A stretch of 20,329 nucleotides of DNA from JAWPMV01 sp038527215 (GTDB taxonomy: Bacteria > Bacteroidota > Bacteroidia > J057), in the NCBI GenBank assembly GCA_038527215.1, contig JBCBGC010000147.1, forward strand, positions 1-20,329, in the 5' to 3' direction. The notes under the pieces were generated by a model. It saw nothing but the letters and a program-made list of their open reading frames with translations, searched no databases and was not told the origin of the DNA. Each line of letters begins with the position of its first letter. Within the stretch, counting starts at the first letter, position 1. Position numbers and translations under genes: made by a program. This document shows, in pieces, positions 8,053-16,700 of the stretch.

Positions 8053-8740
8053 GGTCCTTATCGCTTAGATATAATATTTGTACAGCCTAATTAGTAAATT
8101 TTTCCCCTATTTCCATGGTAAATGCCTCTGTTTTCGAACTTTACAGAAAGGGAATTTTTATTTACAATGGTTTAGATAGGTGAAATACCTCCGGGTCACA
8201 TATTTTCAAAGATTTTTCTCCTTTCCGCCTCCAGACTTTTCAGCCAAATAGGGGAAAGTTGCCAAAATCATGATGCTTTAGCTTGCTCAGGCCATCGGCA
8301 TACGGTCTTAGCAAGAAGAAATGAGCGCGGGAAGTATCACAAAATAGTCCCTCAGGCCAATATAAAGAGGCTTGAGAACGGGATTGAGTCAAAACCAACC
8401 TAAAGAAAGGCCCATGCCAGGGATGTGAATATGGCCGTAGCCCCTTCTTTTCTCAAGCTGTCTAAGCGTTGAAAAACAGGGTGCTAAGCCAAAGGCATGG
8501 TTGATCGTGTAGGGAACTGTGGAAGCTGTGGCACCGCTAGGCATTAAATAGAGACCTCTCCGATCGTAGAGGCCTCTAAACCAAGAATGCTAAAATTTTA
8601 TTGTGCTTATATGATTGCGATATAAAGGTGGAAAGAAGTTGGGATTTTTTCCATGTACAAAATCCATAATTATCTAAATGATTTTTTATAAATTGAGCTA
8701 AAATATTCGAAATACGAATAATTTACCTCTAATAGTCTAA
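8053..8740. other. Gene-free stretch with a GC-richer, possibly structured island (8282-8577)
   Basis: No open frame of useful length or recognisable translation exists on either strand. The flanks (8053-8250 and 8580-8740) are AT-rich, but the middle is richer in G and C and holds a series of possible helices: CTTGCT (8282-8287) with AGCAAG (8310-8315); GCTTGAGA (8370-8377) plus AAAGAA (8402-8407) with the continuous complement TTCTTTTCTCAAGC (8445-8458); GGTGC (8480-8484) with GCACC (8531-8535); and GAGACCTCT (8551-8559) with AGAGGCCTC (8568-8576), one mismatch. A structured RNA or a decayed mobile element are the two obvious readings. I could match it to neither. The YegP and 479-residue genes diverge here, so their promoters must also lie in this stretch. 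Confidence 0.35.
8704..8720. promoter_or_regulatory. Perfect dyad just upstream of the 479-residue protein gene
   Basis: TATTCG (8704-8709) and CGAATA (8715-8720) are exact inverted copies separated by five bases. The centre lies about 29 bases before the ATG at 8741, in AT-rich DNA. The size and position fit an operator overlapping the promoter or transcription start. The regulator is unknown and chance occurrence is not excluded. Confidence 0.3.
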
Positions 8741-10180
8741 ATGAAAACTCCGCGCCTCGATTACATTTTGCAGGCTCTTGATGCGCCCTCCAGGCTGCAT
8801 CTACGAAAGTGGCTGGAAATGGAAATGGGAGGGAAACAGCCTCGGGAGCAAATCCTCCTTCAGTTGATATGGGATAAAGTCCCCCGGGAAGAAATGTGGC
8901 ACATCCTTTTTCCAGATGAAGCCCGGGATTATGGCAAACTCAACCGACTCAGAGAGCAGTTGCTACGTTCAGTGGAGTTGTACCTCTCTCTGGAGGCCTT
9001 CAAAAAAGATGAGCGGCAACGGGATTTATACTTCCTCAAAGCCCTCAATGAACGAAACATGCCGCTTATTTTCCCTACCATGGCCAAAAAGTTTCTTAAG
9101 CGGCTTGAAAAAGAAGAACAAGAGGATACCAAGCAGATTCGTTTCCGGTACGAGTTGGAGAGCGAATGGGTCCACTATCAGATCATGAACTCCCGCTCCA
9201 CCGAGAAAAGTCGTCTAGGTCATCGGCATGCCGCTTTCGAAACCTGGTGGGTGCTGGAAAAACTTCGGGCTATGTGCAATGACCTCGCCACCGGGCTCAT
9301 GGATAAGGATACCCAGGAATCCAATCGGATGGTTTTGCCCTGGCTCAAGGAGGAATTGAGAAAACACATGCCGATTCTGGGAACCCTCTACGCTGAATTG
9401 TACGAGCTCCTGGACAGTGAGGAAAAAGAAATTGAGCACCTGAGACAAAAATTTTTCACCCATCATCAAAAGTTTATGCCCGACCGCAGGCATGACTTTT
9501 TTCTGATGATGATTAACCATTTTTCCAAAAAAAATCTACACGATAACAAAAGGGAATACTTTCTGCGGCTTTGGGAGTATATGGAGCACGCCCACGAGCA
9601 TCGGATCTTCCATTCCAAAGGTTTCCTTTCTCCCCGAATGTTTGGCACCCTCGTCTCCATTCAGCTTCATGCGCTTGCCCCTGAGAACCGTAAGGAAGGA
9701 CTTGAACAAACCCGGCGCTGGATGCAAGCAAATAAATCTCACATTATCCCAGCCTTCCGAGAGGGTGCATACGGGTTCGCCATGGCCCGGATTTTTGCGA
9801 GAGAAGGGAACTATGTAGCCCTCAAAAAAATTGAGTGGGAGGTAAAAACCTGGGACCCGGAAAGCCTGGTAGATTATCGGTTTTTATTGATCACCCACTA
9901 TTACGAGCAGGAAGAACTAGAAAATTGTCGATTAGAAATCAATGCCTTGCTTCAATACCTCAAAAGAAGGGATCGATTGACAGAAAAAGCCCAACTCGGT
10001 GCGATCCATGCCCTGCGGTATTTCAAGAAAATGTTAAACTCAACGGGCTCTGTCAGCTATTGGGAAAAGGTACAAACTCACCTGGCAGATAGATCCGTGC
10101 CCATCCGGCAACGCCCCTGGCTTCAAGAAGCAGCCCAGAAAAAGTTGACAGAGGCCCAGCGTAGGCTGATCATTAAATAG
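8741..10180 (+). CDS. Unrecognised all-helical protein (479 residues), resembles a Saprospiria paralogous family
   Basis: No enzyme or binding motif is recognised. The protein is predicted almost entirely alpha-helical, soluble and highly charged, with no signal peptide or membrane segment. The N-terminal region has LDAPSRLHLRKWLEMEMGG followed by WHILFPDEARDYGKLNRLRE. This resembles the opening pattern (a start helix, then an LFPG.PYD-like turn and a charged helix) of large hypothetical-protein families that I associate with Saprospiria genomes. The rest (about 100-470) reads as successive helix pairs rich in Tyr, Leu, Arg and Glu, as in TPR-like or helical-solenoid scaffolds. The ATG at 8741 is the natural start because AT-rich DNA and a dyad precede it. 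The gene is monocistronic and ends in a hairpin shared with the convergent gene. The likely role is protein-protein interaction. Confidence is high that it is a gene and low for any function. Confidence 0.85.
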   Translation: MKTPRLDYILQALDAPSRLHLRKWLEMEMGGKQPREQILLQLIWDKVPREEMWHILFPDEARDYGKLNRLREQLLRSVELYLSLEAFKKDERQRDLYFLKALNERNMPLIFPTMAKKFLKRLEKEEQEDTKQIRFRYELESEWVHYQIMNSRSTEKSRLGHRHAAFETWWVLEKLRAMCNDLATGLMDKDTQESNRMVLPWLKEELRKHMPILGTLYAELYELLDSEEKEIEHLRQKFFTHHQKFMPDRRHDFFLMMINHFSKKNLHDNKREYFLRLWEYMEHAHEHRIFHSKGFLSPRMFGTLVSIQLHALAPENRKEGLEQTRRWMQANKSHIIPAFREGAYGFAMARIFAREGNYVALKKIEWEVKTWDPESLVDYRFLLITHYYEQEELENCRLEINALLQYLKRRDRLTEKAQLGAIHALRYFKKMLNSTGSVSYWEKVQTHLADRSVPIRQRPWLQEAAQKKLTEAQRRLIIK

Positions 10181-10213
10181 ACCATCGGAAAGCCGAAGCC
10201 TTCCAGATGGTCT
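10179..10213. terminator. Hairpin between convergent genes (bidirectional terminator candidate)
   Basis: AGACCATC (10179-10186) pairs with GATGGTCT (10206-10213), extended by GGAA/TTCC with one bulged base, giving a 12-bp interrupted stem that begins inside the stop codon of the plus-strand gene. The minus-strand gene ends at 10235 on the other side. Only the minus reading is followed by an A/T-rich tract (ATTTAAT), so it should work better for that gene. Confidence 0.6.
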
Positions 10214-10234
10214 CCATTACGCTGGTGCAATGTT

Positions 10235-10603
10235 TTACTCTACTGTCACTTCGAAATCAAACGTACCCTCATTGGTAAAGACTCTCAGGGTATAGGTTCC
10301 GCGCCCTACTCCGGGGTCATAGATGGAACCCGAAGGGTTGGTAAAGGAGCTTACGACCTGCTCATTCTCATCCAGGATTTGTAGGCTGGAAATGCTGACT
10401 TCCTCATCCTTTTCCAGGGTGAAGGTGCCTCCGACATAGATCGTAGTGGGAGAAACATCTACGGGAGTAGCAAGATTGATCGAAATAATGTCAATCGTTA
10501 CCTGAGCTTGTGCTTGCTGTACGAAAAGAGGGGCGGCCAGAAGGAAAAATACGGCCATACGGATTGCTTTAGCCTGGAACAGGCTATTCTGTGCTAATTT
10601 CAT
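10235..10603 (-). CDS. Small secreted beta-sandwich protein
   Basis: Starting at 10603 gives 122 residues with a good Sec signal: MKLAQNSLFQAKAIR, a hydrophobic core, then AQAQ with predicted cleavage after Ala33. The frame stays open upstream to 10729, but that part translates a hairpin-rich leader and would bury the signal, so the longer start was rejected. The mature part (about 90 residues) has a beta pattern, SISSLQILDENEQVVSSFTN followed by GRGTYTLRVFTNEGTFDFEV, typical of small Ig-like Bacteroidota exported proteins. The GTYTLRV block also resembles T9SS type A tails, but the initial PNP-type motif is absent. Function unknown. It is probably periplasmic or extracellular. Confidence 0.7.
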   Translation of the reverse strand: MKLAQNSLFQAKAIRMAVFFLLAAPLFVQQAQAQVTIDIISINLATPVDVSPTTIYVGGTFTLEKDEEVSISSLQILDENEQVVSSFTNPSGSIYDPGVGRGTYTLRVFTNEGTFDFEVTVE

Positions 10604-11057
10604 GATTATCAGTATTCTAAGGTTTAAACAAAAGGGTGCCAGTCCGTCCGGATCGGACTGACGATCATCCAGTATTCTTGTCAGGAGCACGGGCGTGCCC
10701 GGGGTCTGATACGCGCATACCTCTCCCACCAGAAGTCAGGGACTTCAGCAGGGTTCTTGATAAGTACAGATAAAAAAAAATGGCTTAGAGACTTCTAACT
10801 CGAAGCATCAGCCACATGATTGATAGATGTAATTTCGCATAGTTGTGTTTTCAGTTCGTTTTGCCATGGGTCCCTGATCATAGGATCGGGACGGGATGCT
10901 GGTTGCTACAGGACGCTTGGGTTGCGCCTTCGATCAATATACGTAAGTAATCACTAGAAGGATTCAGCTTTCCACCTAAGGTTGAAAGAAAGCCGGAAAA
11001 AAGGGGTTTTTAAGCCGGAAAATCGTAGAAAATCGCTAAGCAATTGATATTGAGCGA
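10604..11057 (-). other. Gene-free stretch; hairpin-rich 5' leader of the small secreted protein gene
   Basis: No gene is seen. Close to the small gene, three compact hairpins follow each other: CAGTCCG (10640-10646) with CGGACTG (10654-10660), a GC-rich self-complementary block around 10688-10702, and GAAGTC (10732-10737) with GACTTC (10741-10746). In minus-strand RNA they would form a structured leader of about 140 bases before the ATG at 10603. An A-run follows at about 10771-10779. Farther out (10990-11030) the motif AAGCCGGAAAA occurs twice and GAAAATCG-like words recur. No convincing intrinsic terminator was found for the HD-domain gene, whose stop is at 11058. No known riboswitch was recognised. 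Confidence 0.4.
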
Positions 11058-11603
11058 CTAGGCAGTAAGCCCTAATTCCTCTTTGTGCTCCTGAAGCACT
11101 CCAATAATAAATTCGATATGTTCATTTAAATCTACGTTCAGTAATTCCACCCCCGCCTGGATTTCGTCTCTTTCTACTTTCGCAGCAAAGTTTTTGTCTT
11201 TGAGCTTTTTTCGCACGGACTTGGGTTTCATGCCCATGATTTTGTCTGGCCTTACCCAGGCACAGGCAATGATAAAGCCGGTCAACTCATCGCAAGCCAA
11301 CAAGGCTTTGTCCAGTAAATGCGCATAAGGCACCCCCCATTTGGTGTAATGAGCCGAAATAGCATAGGCCATTTCCTCTTCCCCTTGCTCACGTAGGTAA
11401 TCCACGATGACCGCAGGGTGCTGGTCCGGATGTTTTTCGTAATCAGCATCATGCAGGAGGCCGGTCATCGCCCAGCGGTCTGTATCCTCCCCGAGCTTTC
11501 GGGCATAGGCTTCCATTACTAGTTCTACGCTTCGGCAATGCCGGCGCAAACTGGGGCTTTCAATCCAACTTTCCAGGAGTGCGGTAGCAGCGGTACGATT
11601 CAT
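11058..11603 (-). CDS. HD-domain metal-dependent phosphohydrolase, specificity unknown
   Basis: The start was set at 11603, the second of two adjacent ATGs (the other is at 11606), giving 181 residues. The frame continues to 11645 but the extra residues are unlike the family. The HD-superfamily ligands are visible: His22 in SLRRHCRSVE, His51-Asp52 in GLLHDADYE, His85 in ISAHYTKWG, and Asp105 in LLACDELTG. The segment LLHDADYEKHPDQHP is characteristic of the HDIG-type subgroup of small stand-alone hydrolases, known as phosphohydrolases of nucleotides or similar phosphate esters. The C-terminal third (110-181) is helical and lysine-rich. There is no signal peptide, so it is cytosolic. It is transcribed divergently from the phosphohexomutase. 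The substrate cannot be told from the sequence. Confidence 0.9.
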   Translation of the reverse strand: MNRTAATALLESWIESPSLRRHCRSVELVMEAYARKLGEDTDRWAMTGLLHDADYEKHPDQHPAVIVDYLREQGEEEMAYAISAHYTKWGVPYAHLLDKALLACDELTGFIIACAWVRPDKIMGMKPKSVRKKLKDKNFAAKVERDEIQAGVELLNVDLNEHIEFIIGVLQEHKEELGLTA

Positions 11604-11943
11604 CATAGGGACAAGGTAAAAAGATCTGGGAAACCGGACCAGCATTACGACTGATTTCCTTCCTCAAAAATCCGCCCTGGAAATCCGCTTACTTTTTTTG
11701 CAAATCCACTATAAATCAGGGATTCAGGCATACCTTTTGCCCAGATGAAAGTGTTACTTTTTTCGAGAAAGGATTTATTTAGATCGCTTAATATTGTAGC
11801 TTAGCCAACGTAATTTCAACCAGATGTTTGGAGCGCCAGTTCCGAACCTGGGAAGCCCTCAGCGGTTGTACCCGCTTTCTGTTTTCTTCCGGTCTTTGTA
11901 TTCATTTCTCCCACATACATTTACTAACAAAAGATACGCGTTA
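11604..11943. other. Divergent intergenic region between the HD hydrolase and phosphohexomutase genes
   Basis: This region should hold two promoters and the mutase leader. A small stem AGCGG (11861-11865) with CCGCT (11872-11876) is followed by a T-rich run in the plus direction, 67 bases before the mutase ATG, and could be a weak attenuator. Near 11789-11796, TAATATTG resembles the Bacteroidota -7 element TAnnTTTG with one deviation, but no -33 partner is convincing. The frame from 11824 is open into the mutase but its translation lacks family similarity. Confidence 0.35.
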
Positions 11944-13683
11944 ATGATTGCTATCGATCCCGCCATTCAAAAAAAAGCAACCCTCTGGCTCAACAGTCCT
12001 ATCGATGAGGATTCCAAAGCAGAAATCCGTCGGATGATGGAAAGTGAAAACCCTGACGAAATCGTAGATGCCTTTTATAAAGACCTCGAATTCGGGACAG
12101 GAGGCCTGCGCGGCATCATGGGGGTAGGTTCCAACCGGGTAAATAAATATACCATTGGCATGGCTACTCAAGGCTTTGCCAATTACCTCCTGAAAGCATT
12201 TCCCGATCAGGACATCAGTGTTGCCATTGCCTATGACAGCCGGAATAACAGCCAGTATTTCGGAGAAATTACCGCCAGCGTCTTCTCCGCTAATGGTATC
12301 AAGGTCTACCTCTTTTCAGAGTTACGCCCTACCCCAGAGTTGAGCTACTCCATCCGCAAGTTGGGATGCAAAGGGGGCGTGGTCCTGACCGCCTCTCACA
12401 ACCCCAAAGAATACAATGGGTATAAGGCATACTGGGACGACGGAGGGCAGGTAGTAGCTCCGCATGACAAAAACATCGTAGCCGAGGTACAGGCGATCAG
12501 TGGCGTCGAGGCGGTGAAATTCGAAGCGGACGAAAGCCGTATCGAGCGCATCACTACCTTGATTGACGAGCCTTATCTGGAAGCCATTACCACCAATGTG
12601 GTTACCCCTGAGGCCATCGCCAACCAACATGACCTCAAAATCGTCTTCTCCCCTATCCACGGCACCGGCATTACCATGGTCCCGCGGATTTTGGACAAAA
12701 TCGGTTTCACCGAAGTTCATGTGGTAGAAGAGCAAGCCATGCCTGACGGCAACTTCCCCACGGTCATCTATCCGAATCCGGAAGAGTCTGAAGCTATGAG
12801 CATGGCCCTCAACCTGGCCCGCGACCTGGACGCAGACCTCGTGATGGGCACGGATCCGGATTCTGACCGGGTAGGCATAGGCGTGAAAAACCATCATGGC
12901 GAATGGCAGTTGCTCAATGGCAACCAGGCGGCCACCTGCATGATTTACTACCTCCTGAAAGCCTGGGAAGCCAAAGGCAAACTCAACGGCAATCAGTACA
13001 TCTGCCAGACGGTGGTTACTACGGACCTGCTGGCGAAAATGGCCGCTTCCTTCGGGGTGGATGCCGAATATACCCTAACAGGTTTCAAATGGATCGCCGC
13101 TAAACTGAAAGAAAATGAAGGCAAAAGAGAGTTCATTGGCGGTGGAGAAGAAAGCTACGGCTACCTGGTAAATGATTTCGTGCGGGACAAAGATGCCATC
13201 ATCTCCTGCGCCATGCTGGCCGAGTTAGTAGCCTACGCCAAAGATCAGGGCATGAGCCTCTTCGATATGCTGATGGACATCTATGTTCAATTTGGTATGT
13301 TCCGCGAGTCGCTCATTTCGATCAAAAAGACAGGCAAGAAGGGAGCTGAGGAAATCCAGCAAATGATGGCTGACCTCCGGGGCAATCCACCTGCCGAACT
13401 GCAGGGATCGCCCGTCGTAGAGGTATTAGATTACAAATCGCTGATCGCTAAAAATCTCCAGTCTGGAGAGGAGCGGACGCTCGATTTCCCTTCCTCCAAT
13501 GTGCTGCAGTACATCACCGCGGATGGCACCAAAGTATCCGCCCGTCCCTCTGGTACCGAACCAAAAATTAAATTCTACTTTTCCGTCCAGGCACCTTTGG
13601 CTGACAAAAGCGCCTTTGACGAAGTATATGCAGGTTTAGGTCAGAAAATCGACGGCATCATTGCCGATATGAAGCTGAACTAG
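11944..13683 (+). CDS. Phosphoglucomutase / phosphomannomutase (alpha-D-phosphohexomutase, PgcA/PGM2-like)
   Basis: With the start at 11944 the protein has 579 residues, the usual size of the PgcA/PGM2 branch. It begins with the typical short helix before FGTGGLRGIMGVGSNR (50-65). The four functional loops are intact: the phosphoserine loop TASHNPKEYNGY with Ser151, the Mg-binding DPDSDR (304-309), the sugar-binding GGGEESYG (399-406) and the phosphate-binding RPSGTEPK (534-541). It should interconvert glucose 1-phosphate and glucose 6-phosphate (possibly mannose phosphates) in the cytosol, linking central metabolism to glycogen, polysaccharide and envelope sugar synthesis. A frame-open extension from 11824 was rejected because its 40 residues are unlike the family. 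A strong hairpin follows the stop codon. Confidence 0.96.
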   Translation: MIAIDPAIQKKATLWLNSPIDEDSKAEIRRMMESENPDEIVDAFYKDLEFGTGGLRGIMGVGSNRVNKYTIGMATQGFANYLLKAFPDQDISVAIAYDSRNNSQYFGEITASVFSANGIKVYLFSELRPTPELSYSIRKLGCKGGVVLTASHNPKEYNGYKAYWDDGGQVVAPHDKNIVAEVQAISGVEAVKFEADESRIERITTLIDEPYLEAITTNVVTPEAIANQHDLKIVFSPIHGTGITMVPRILDKIGFTEVHVVEEQAMPDGNFPTVIYPNPEESEAMSMALNLARDLDADLVMGTDPDSDRVGIGVKNHHGEWQLLNGNQAATCMIYYLLKAWEAKGKLNGNQYICQTVVTTDLLAKMAASFGVDAEYTLTGFKWIAAKLKENEGKREFIGGGEESYGYLVNDFVRDKDAIISCAMLAELVAYAKDQGMSLFDMLMDIYVQFGMFRESLISIKKTGKKGAEEIQQMMADLRGNPPAELQGSPVVEVLDYKSLIAKNLQSGEERTLDFPSSNVLQYITADGTKVSARPSGTEPKIKFYFSVQAPLADKSAFDEVYAGLGQKIDGIIADMKLN

Positions 13684-13706
13684 TCCGAATTTTTAAGGAA
13701 CACCCT

Positions 13707-13737
13707 GAGGGCCACATCTATATGTGGCCCTCCTTTT
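13707..13737 (+). terminator. Terminator-like hairpin between the phosphohexomutase and the KAP NTPase gene
   Basis: GAGGGCCACAT (13707-13717) and ATGTGGCCCTC (13722-13732) form a perfect 11-bp stem with a CTAT loop, followed by CTTTT, a short T-run. It lies 24 bases past the mutase stop codon and ends 17 bases before the ATG of the KAP gene. It should terminate most mutase transcripts, with leakage through the short T-run possibly feeding the KAP gene. A GTG at 13724 in the 3' arm is in frame with the KAP gene. Confidence 0.75.
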
Positions 13738-13753
13738 CATCCCCCTGCTGCTT

Positions 13754-16700
13754 ATGGCTAATGCTGCTCCCAAGGTCGCTTTATTTCTCGCTCCTGCTGC
13801 GCTGGAGGAGGTTACCCGAGATGGTCGGATTTTCGTAGACAGGCTCAAAGAGCAATTTTTATCTCGAAGCAAAAGTAAAGGGGAGTCTGCGGTAAAAGCC
13901 TATTTTGTCGCCCTTGAAAGTGAACGGGGCATTGGGAAAGCCCTCAGAAACTTCAAACCAGATTTCCTCCATTTATTAGGAGATGAACGCTTTGTCTTGA
14001 CCCAAGGAAAAGGAGAAATCCGCAATATATCTCCCGGTTCCCTGAGGAAGTGGATAGCAGAAATAGGGAAAAATCCTGACCTGATTTGGTTGCACTGGGA
14101 TTACTCAGAGAGTTTTGCCTACTCTCTAAAAGGCTTGAGTCCCTACCTGGTATTCTCTCGGGAACGGCATTCGATGGAGGAGCAATTCAGCCAGGTCCAG
14201 AATTTTTACCGCGAGTACCAGGAACATCAATATTTACCAGGAGCCGTTTCTTCATCGATACGATCCAGTATTCTTCCGCCGGAATCGCCCCAGCAGCAGG
14301 TCATTCAAACGCCTTTGGACACCCCAGGCATCCCTCCGACCGATGAGGCTGCCATGGTGCAACAACAGCTGCCCGTTGAACCGACAGCTGAAGCAGAATC
14401 AGAAGCACTCGCCCCTGAGCTTGCTTCCCCCGAGGCTAGCCATACCCGCTTCTGGTGGCTCAACGCCAAACCAAAATTCTGGAACATTACCGAAATGCGC
14501 ATCGGGAGCGAAGAAGCCTTTACTACGCACTCCGCCAACGGCCGCAAGCGTCGCATCTATGAGCATTTCCATGAAGTCCAGATTGGAGACCCCATTATTG
14601 CCTATGCCACCAGTCCTCAAAGGAGAGCCGTGGCCTTACTGGAAGTGGTAGAACCCCTGCACCATCAGGAGGGATTGGGGGAATCTATCCGCTTTAAGCT
14701 GACCAGTAAGTTTCCCCAAAGTGTGCCCTATCGCACCATCATCAACGATCCGCGCCTCAGTCAAAGTCAGCCCGCCGATGGCAACCGGGATACTTTCGTC
14801 CGCCTAAGCAAGGATGAATTTGAAGCCATCCTGGACCTGGCTGGCTATAGTGAATCCCCCCTGCAAGAAGCAGATGCAGCCAGCAGTTCGATTTCCTCTG
14901 ATCTACCGGAAACCAAAACCAAAGTCCACGCAGATGTTTACGCCAGCGAAGACTTACTAGGCTATAAACTCTATGCCGATACCCTGGCAGATATTATCCG
15001 GGATCCTGATACCAAGCCTCCGGTGACCATTGGGATCATGGCCCCCTGGGGCCAGGGGAAAACCAGCCTCATGCGCTTTATCTGGGAGAATTTTGGGGAG
15101 GAGAGAGACCGCGGGGCTGAGAGAGGTGAGAGGCGAGACCGTTCCGCTGGGGCGGAACTGAGAGAGGAGAAAAGTGAGCGCAGAGAAAAGAAGGAAGGTT
15201 TTTGGGGGCGGTTGATGAAACCGTTTCGGGAGGCGGGCAGGCTGCGGAAATGGCTGAGGGATCCGTCTTTTGCGCCGGGTCATCGTCTGGTTTATCCCAG
15301 GATTTGGTTTAATCCCTGGCAGTACCAAAGCAGCGAGCAGATTTGGGCAGGCATGGCCCATGCTATGATTACCCAACTGGTCCAGCAAATCCCTCTACAG
15401 CGGCAACCGGAGTTTTGGCTCAAACTCCAGCTGAGGCGCATGGATCTGGCTCAGATTCGGACAGATATTTACCGGTTGGTGTTGCTCAGAGGCTTACCGT
15501 TTGCCCTGGCCGTCCTATTCTTTACGGTAGGGGGCCTGGTTCTACTGCTAAGCGATGAGTTTCAAGAACAAGGCATCATCTCAGGCCTCCTGGCCGGCCT
15601 GGCCGCTTTAGCAGGTTTATGGCAGACGCTGCAAACCTACGCCAAGGGTCTGGGCGACAAGTTAAAAGGCTATATGCAGGAGCCTGACTATGAAGAAAAG
15701 CTAGGTCTTTTTCACCAGGTAAATGAAGACCTTAAAAAAGTCTTTGCCGACATCCTGGAACCAGACAAACCTGCCTTGATTTTCATAGATGATTTGGACC
15801 GCTGCACTCCGAAAAAAGTCGTGGAAGTCATTGAAGCGATCAACCTGCTCATGAATGGGGATTTCAATGACCAGTGTTTCTTCATCATGGGCATGGACGC
15901 AGAAATGGTGGCGGCTTCCCTGGATGAAGCCTATAGTGATACTTTTCAAAAGTTAGAAGGGCAGGGTCGGTTCACGGAAAGTGTAGGACGGTATTTTCTG
16001 GACAAATTTATTCAGCTTCCCTTTTATCTGCCGACCATGGACCTGGAACAAAAGAAAAATTTCCTGGCCCATCTCTTCACCGATCCCGAGTCCTTGAAAG
16101 AAGTCGAGCTACAAGTTTCCGAGGAAACGGTTACTAAGGCTGCTGCCTCCATCACGGCCCAGGGACAACTCAACGTAGACGCTTATCGGGAGCAGGCCGC
16201 CTCCCTGGTTCAACAAGCTCAGGCCACGCCAGAAAAGCCTGCCTCAGCCGCGCATCAGGATCAGCAAGCCGCTCTGGTCCATCAGAAGTTAAAAGCGGCG
16301 GTAGCCCGCCAACTCCTCGAAAAAAACAAAGACTCGGCCTCCATCGCAGAACAAGTGAAGCATTTTGCGCCTTTCCTGCATGCCTCTCCGCGAGAAATCA
16401 AACGCTTTGCCAATCTGCTGCGTTTTCACCGGGTCCACCAGGAACTACGCAGAGCTGGGGAGGAGGAAGAATCAGCCCTCGCCGTGGCCAACCTTCCGGC
16501 CCTGGCCAAATGGCTGGTCCTGAGTTTACGCTGGCCGCAACTGGTTCGGTGGATTCAATGGGAACCGGAAACTGTGCTGCTGCATACCCGCCAGCCGAAG
16601 GTAAAAGCAGCCTATCTGGACGACCTGTTGAAACAGGCCGTCAAAGGCCAGGCTGACCAACTGGAAGCAGCCTTTGAACGCTGGCTCGCGCAATTAAAAA

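Noticed and set aside
8282..8577. Pseudogene or transposase remnant in the GC-richer island
   Set aside because: Hand translation of the parts tried on both strands showed frequent stops and no transposase-like motif, and no terminal repeats or target duplication were found. It is kept only as an unexplained structured region.
11824..11943. N-terminal extension of the phosphohexomutase
   Set aside because: The 40 extra residues do not resemble the family, while the Met at 11944 gives the usual N-terminus and length.
12322..12897. 191-residue open frame on the minus strand
   Set aside because: It lies wholly inside the phosphohexomutase gene, opposite conserved catalytic motifs, and its His/Arg/Val-rich translation is typical of antisense shadow frames.
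13724..13753. GTG start for the KAP gene with a hydrophobic N-terminus resembling a signal peptide
   Set aside because: The GTG lies in the 3' arm of a terminator hairpin, and the hydrophobic residues come from reading the hairpin. The domain begins just after the ATG at 13754.
14957..15388. 143-residue open frame on the minus strand
   Set aside because: It is antisense to the KAP Walker A region and has a Pro/Ser-rich low-complexity translation with no motif.
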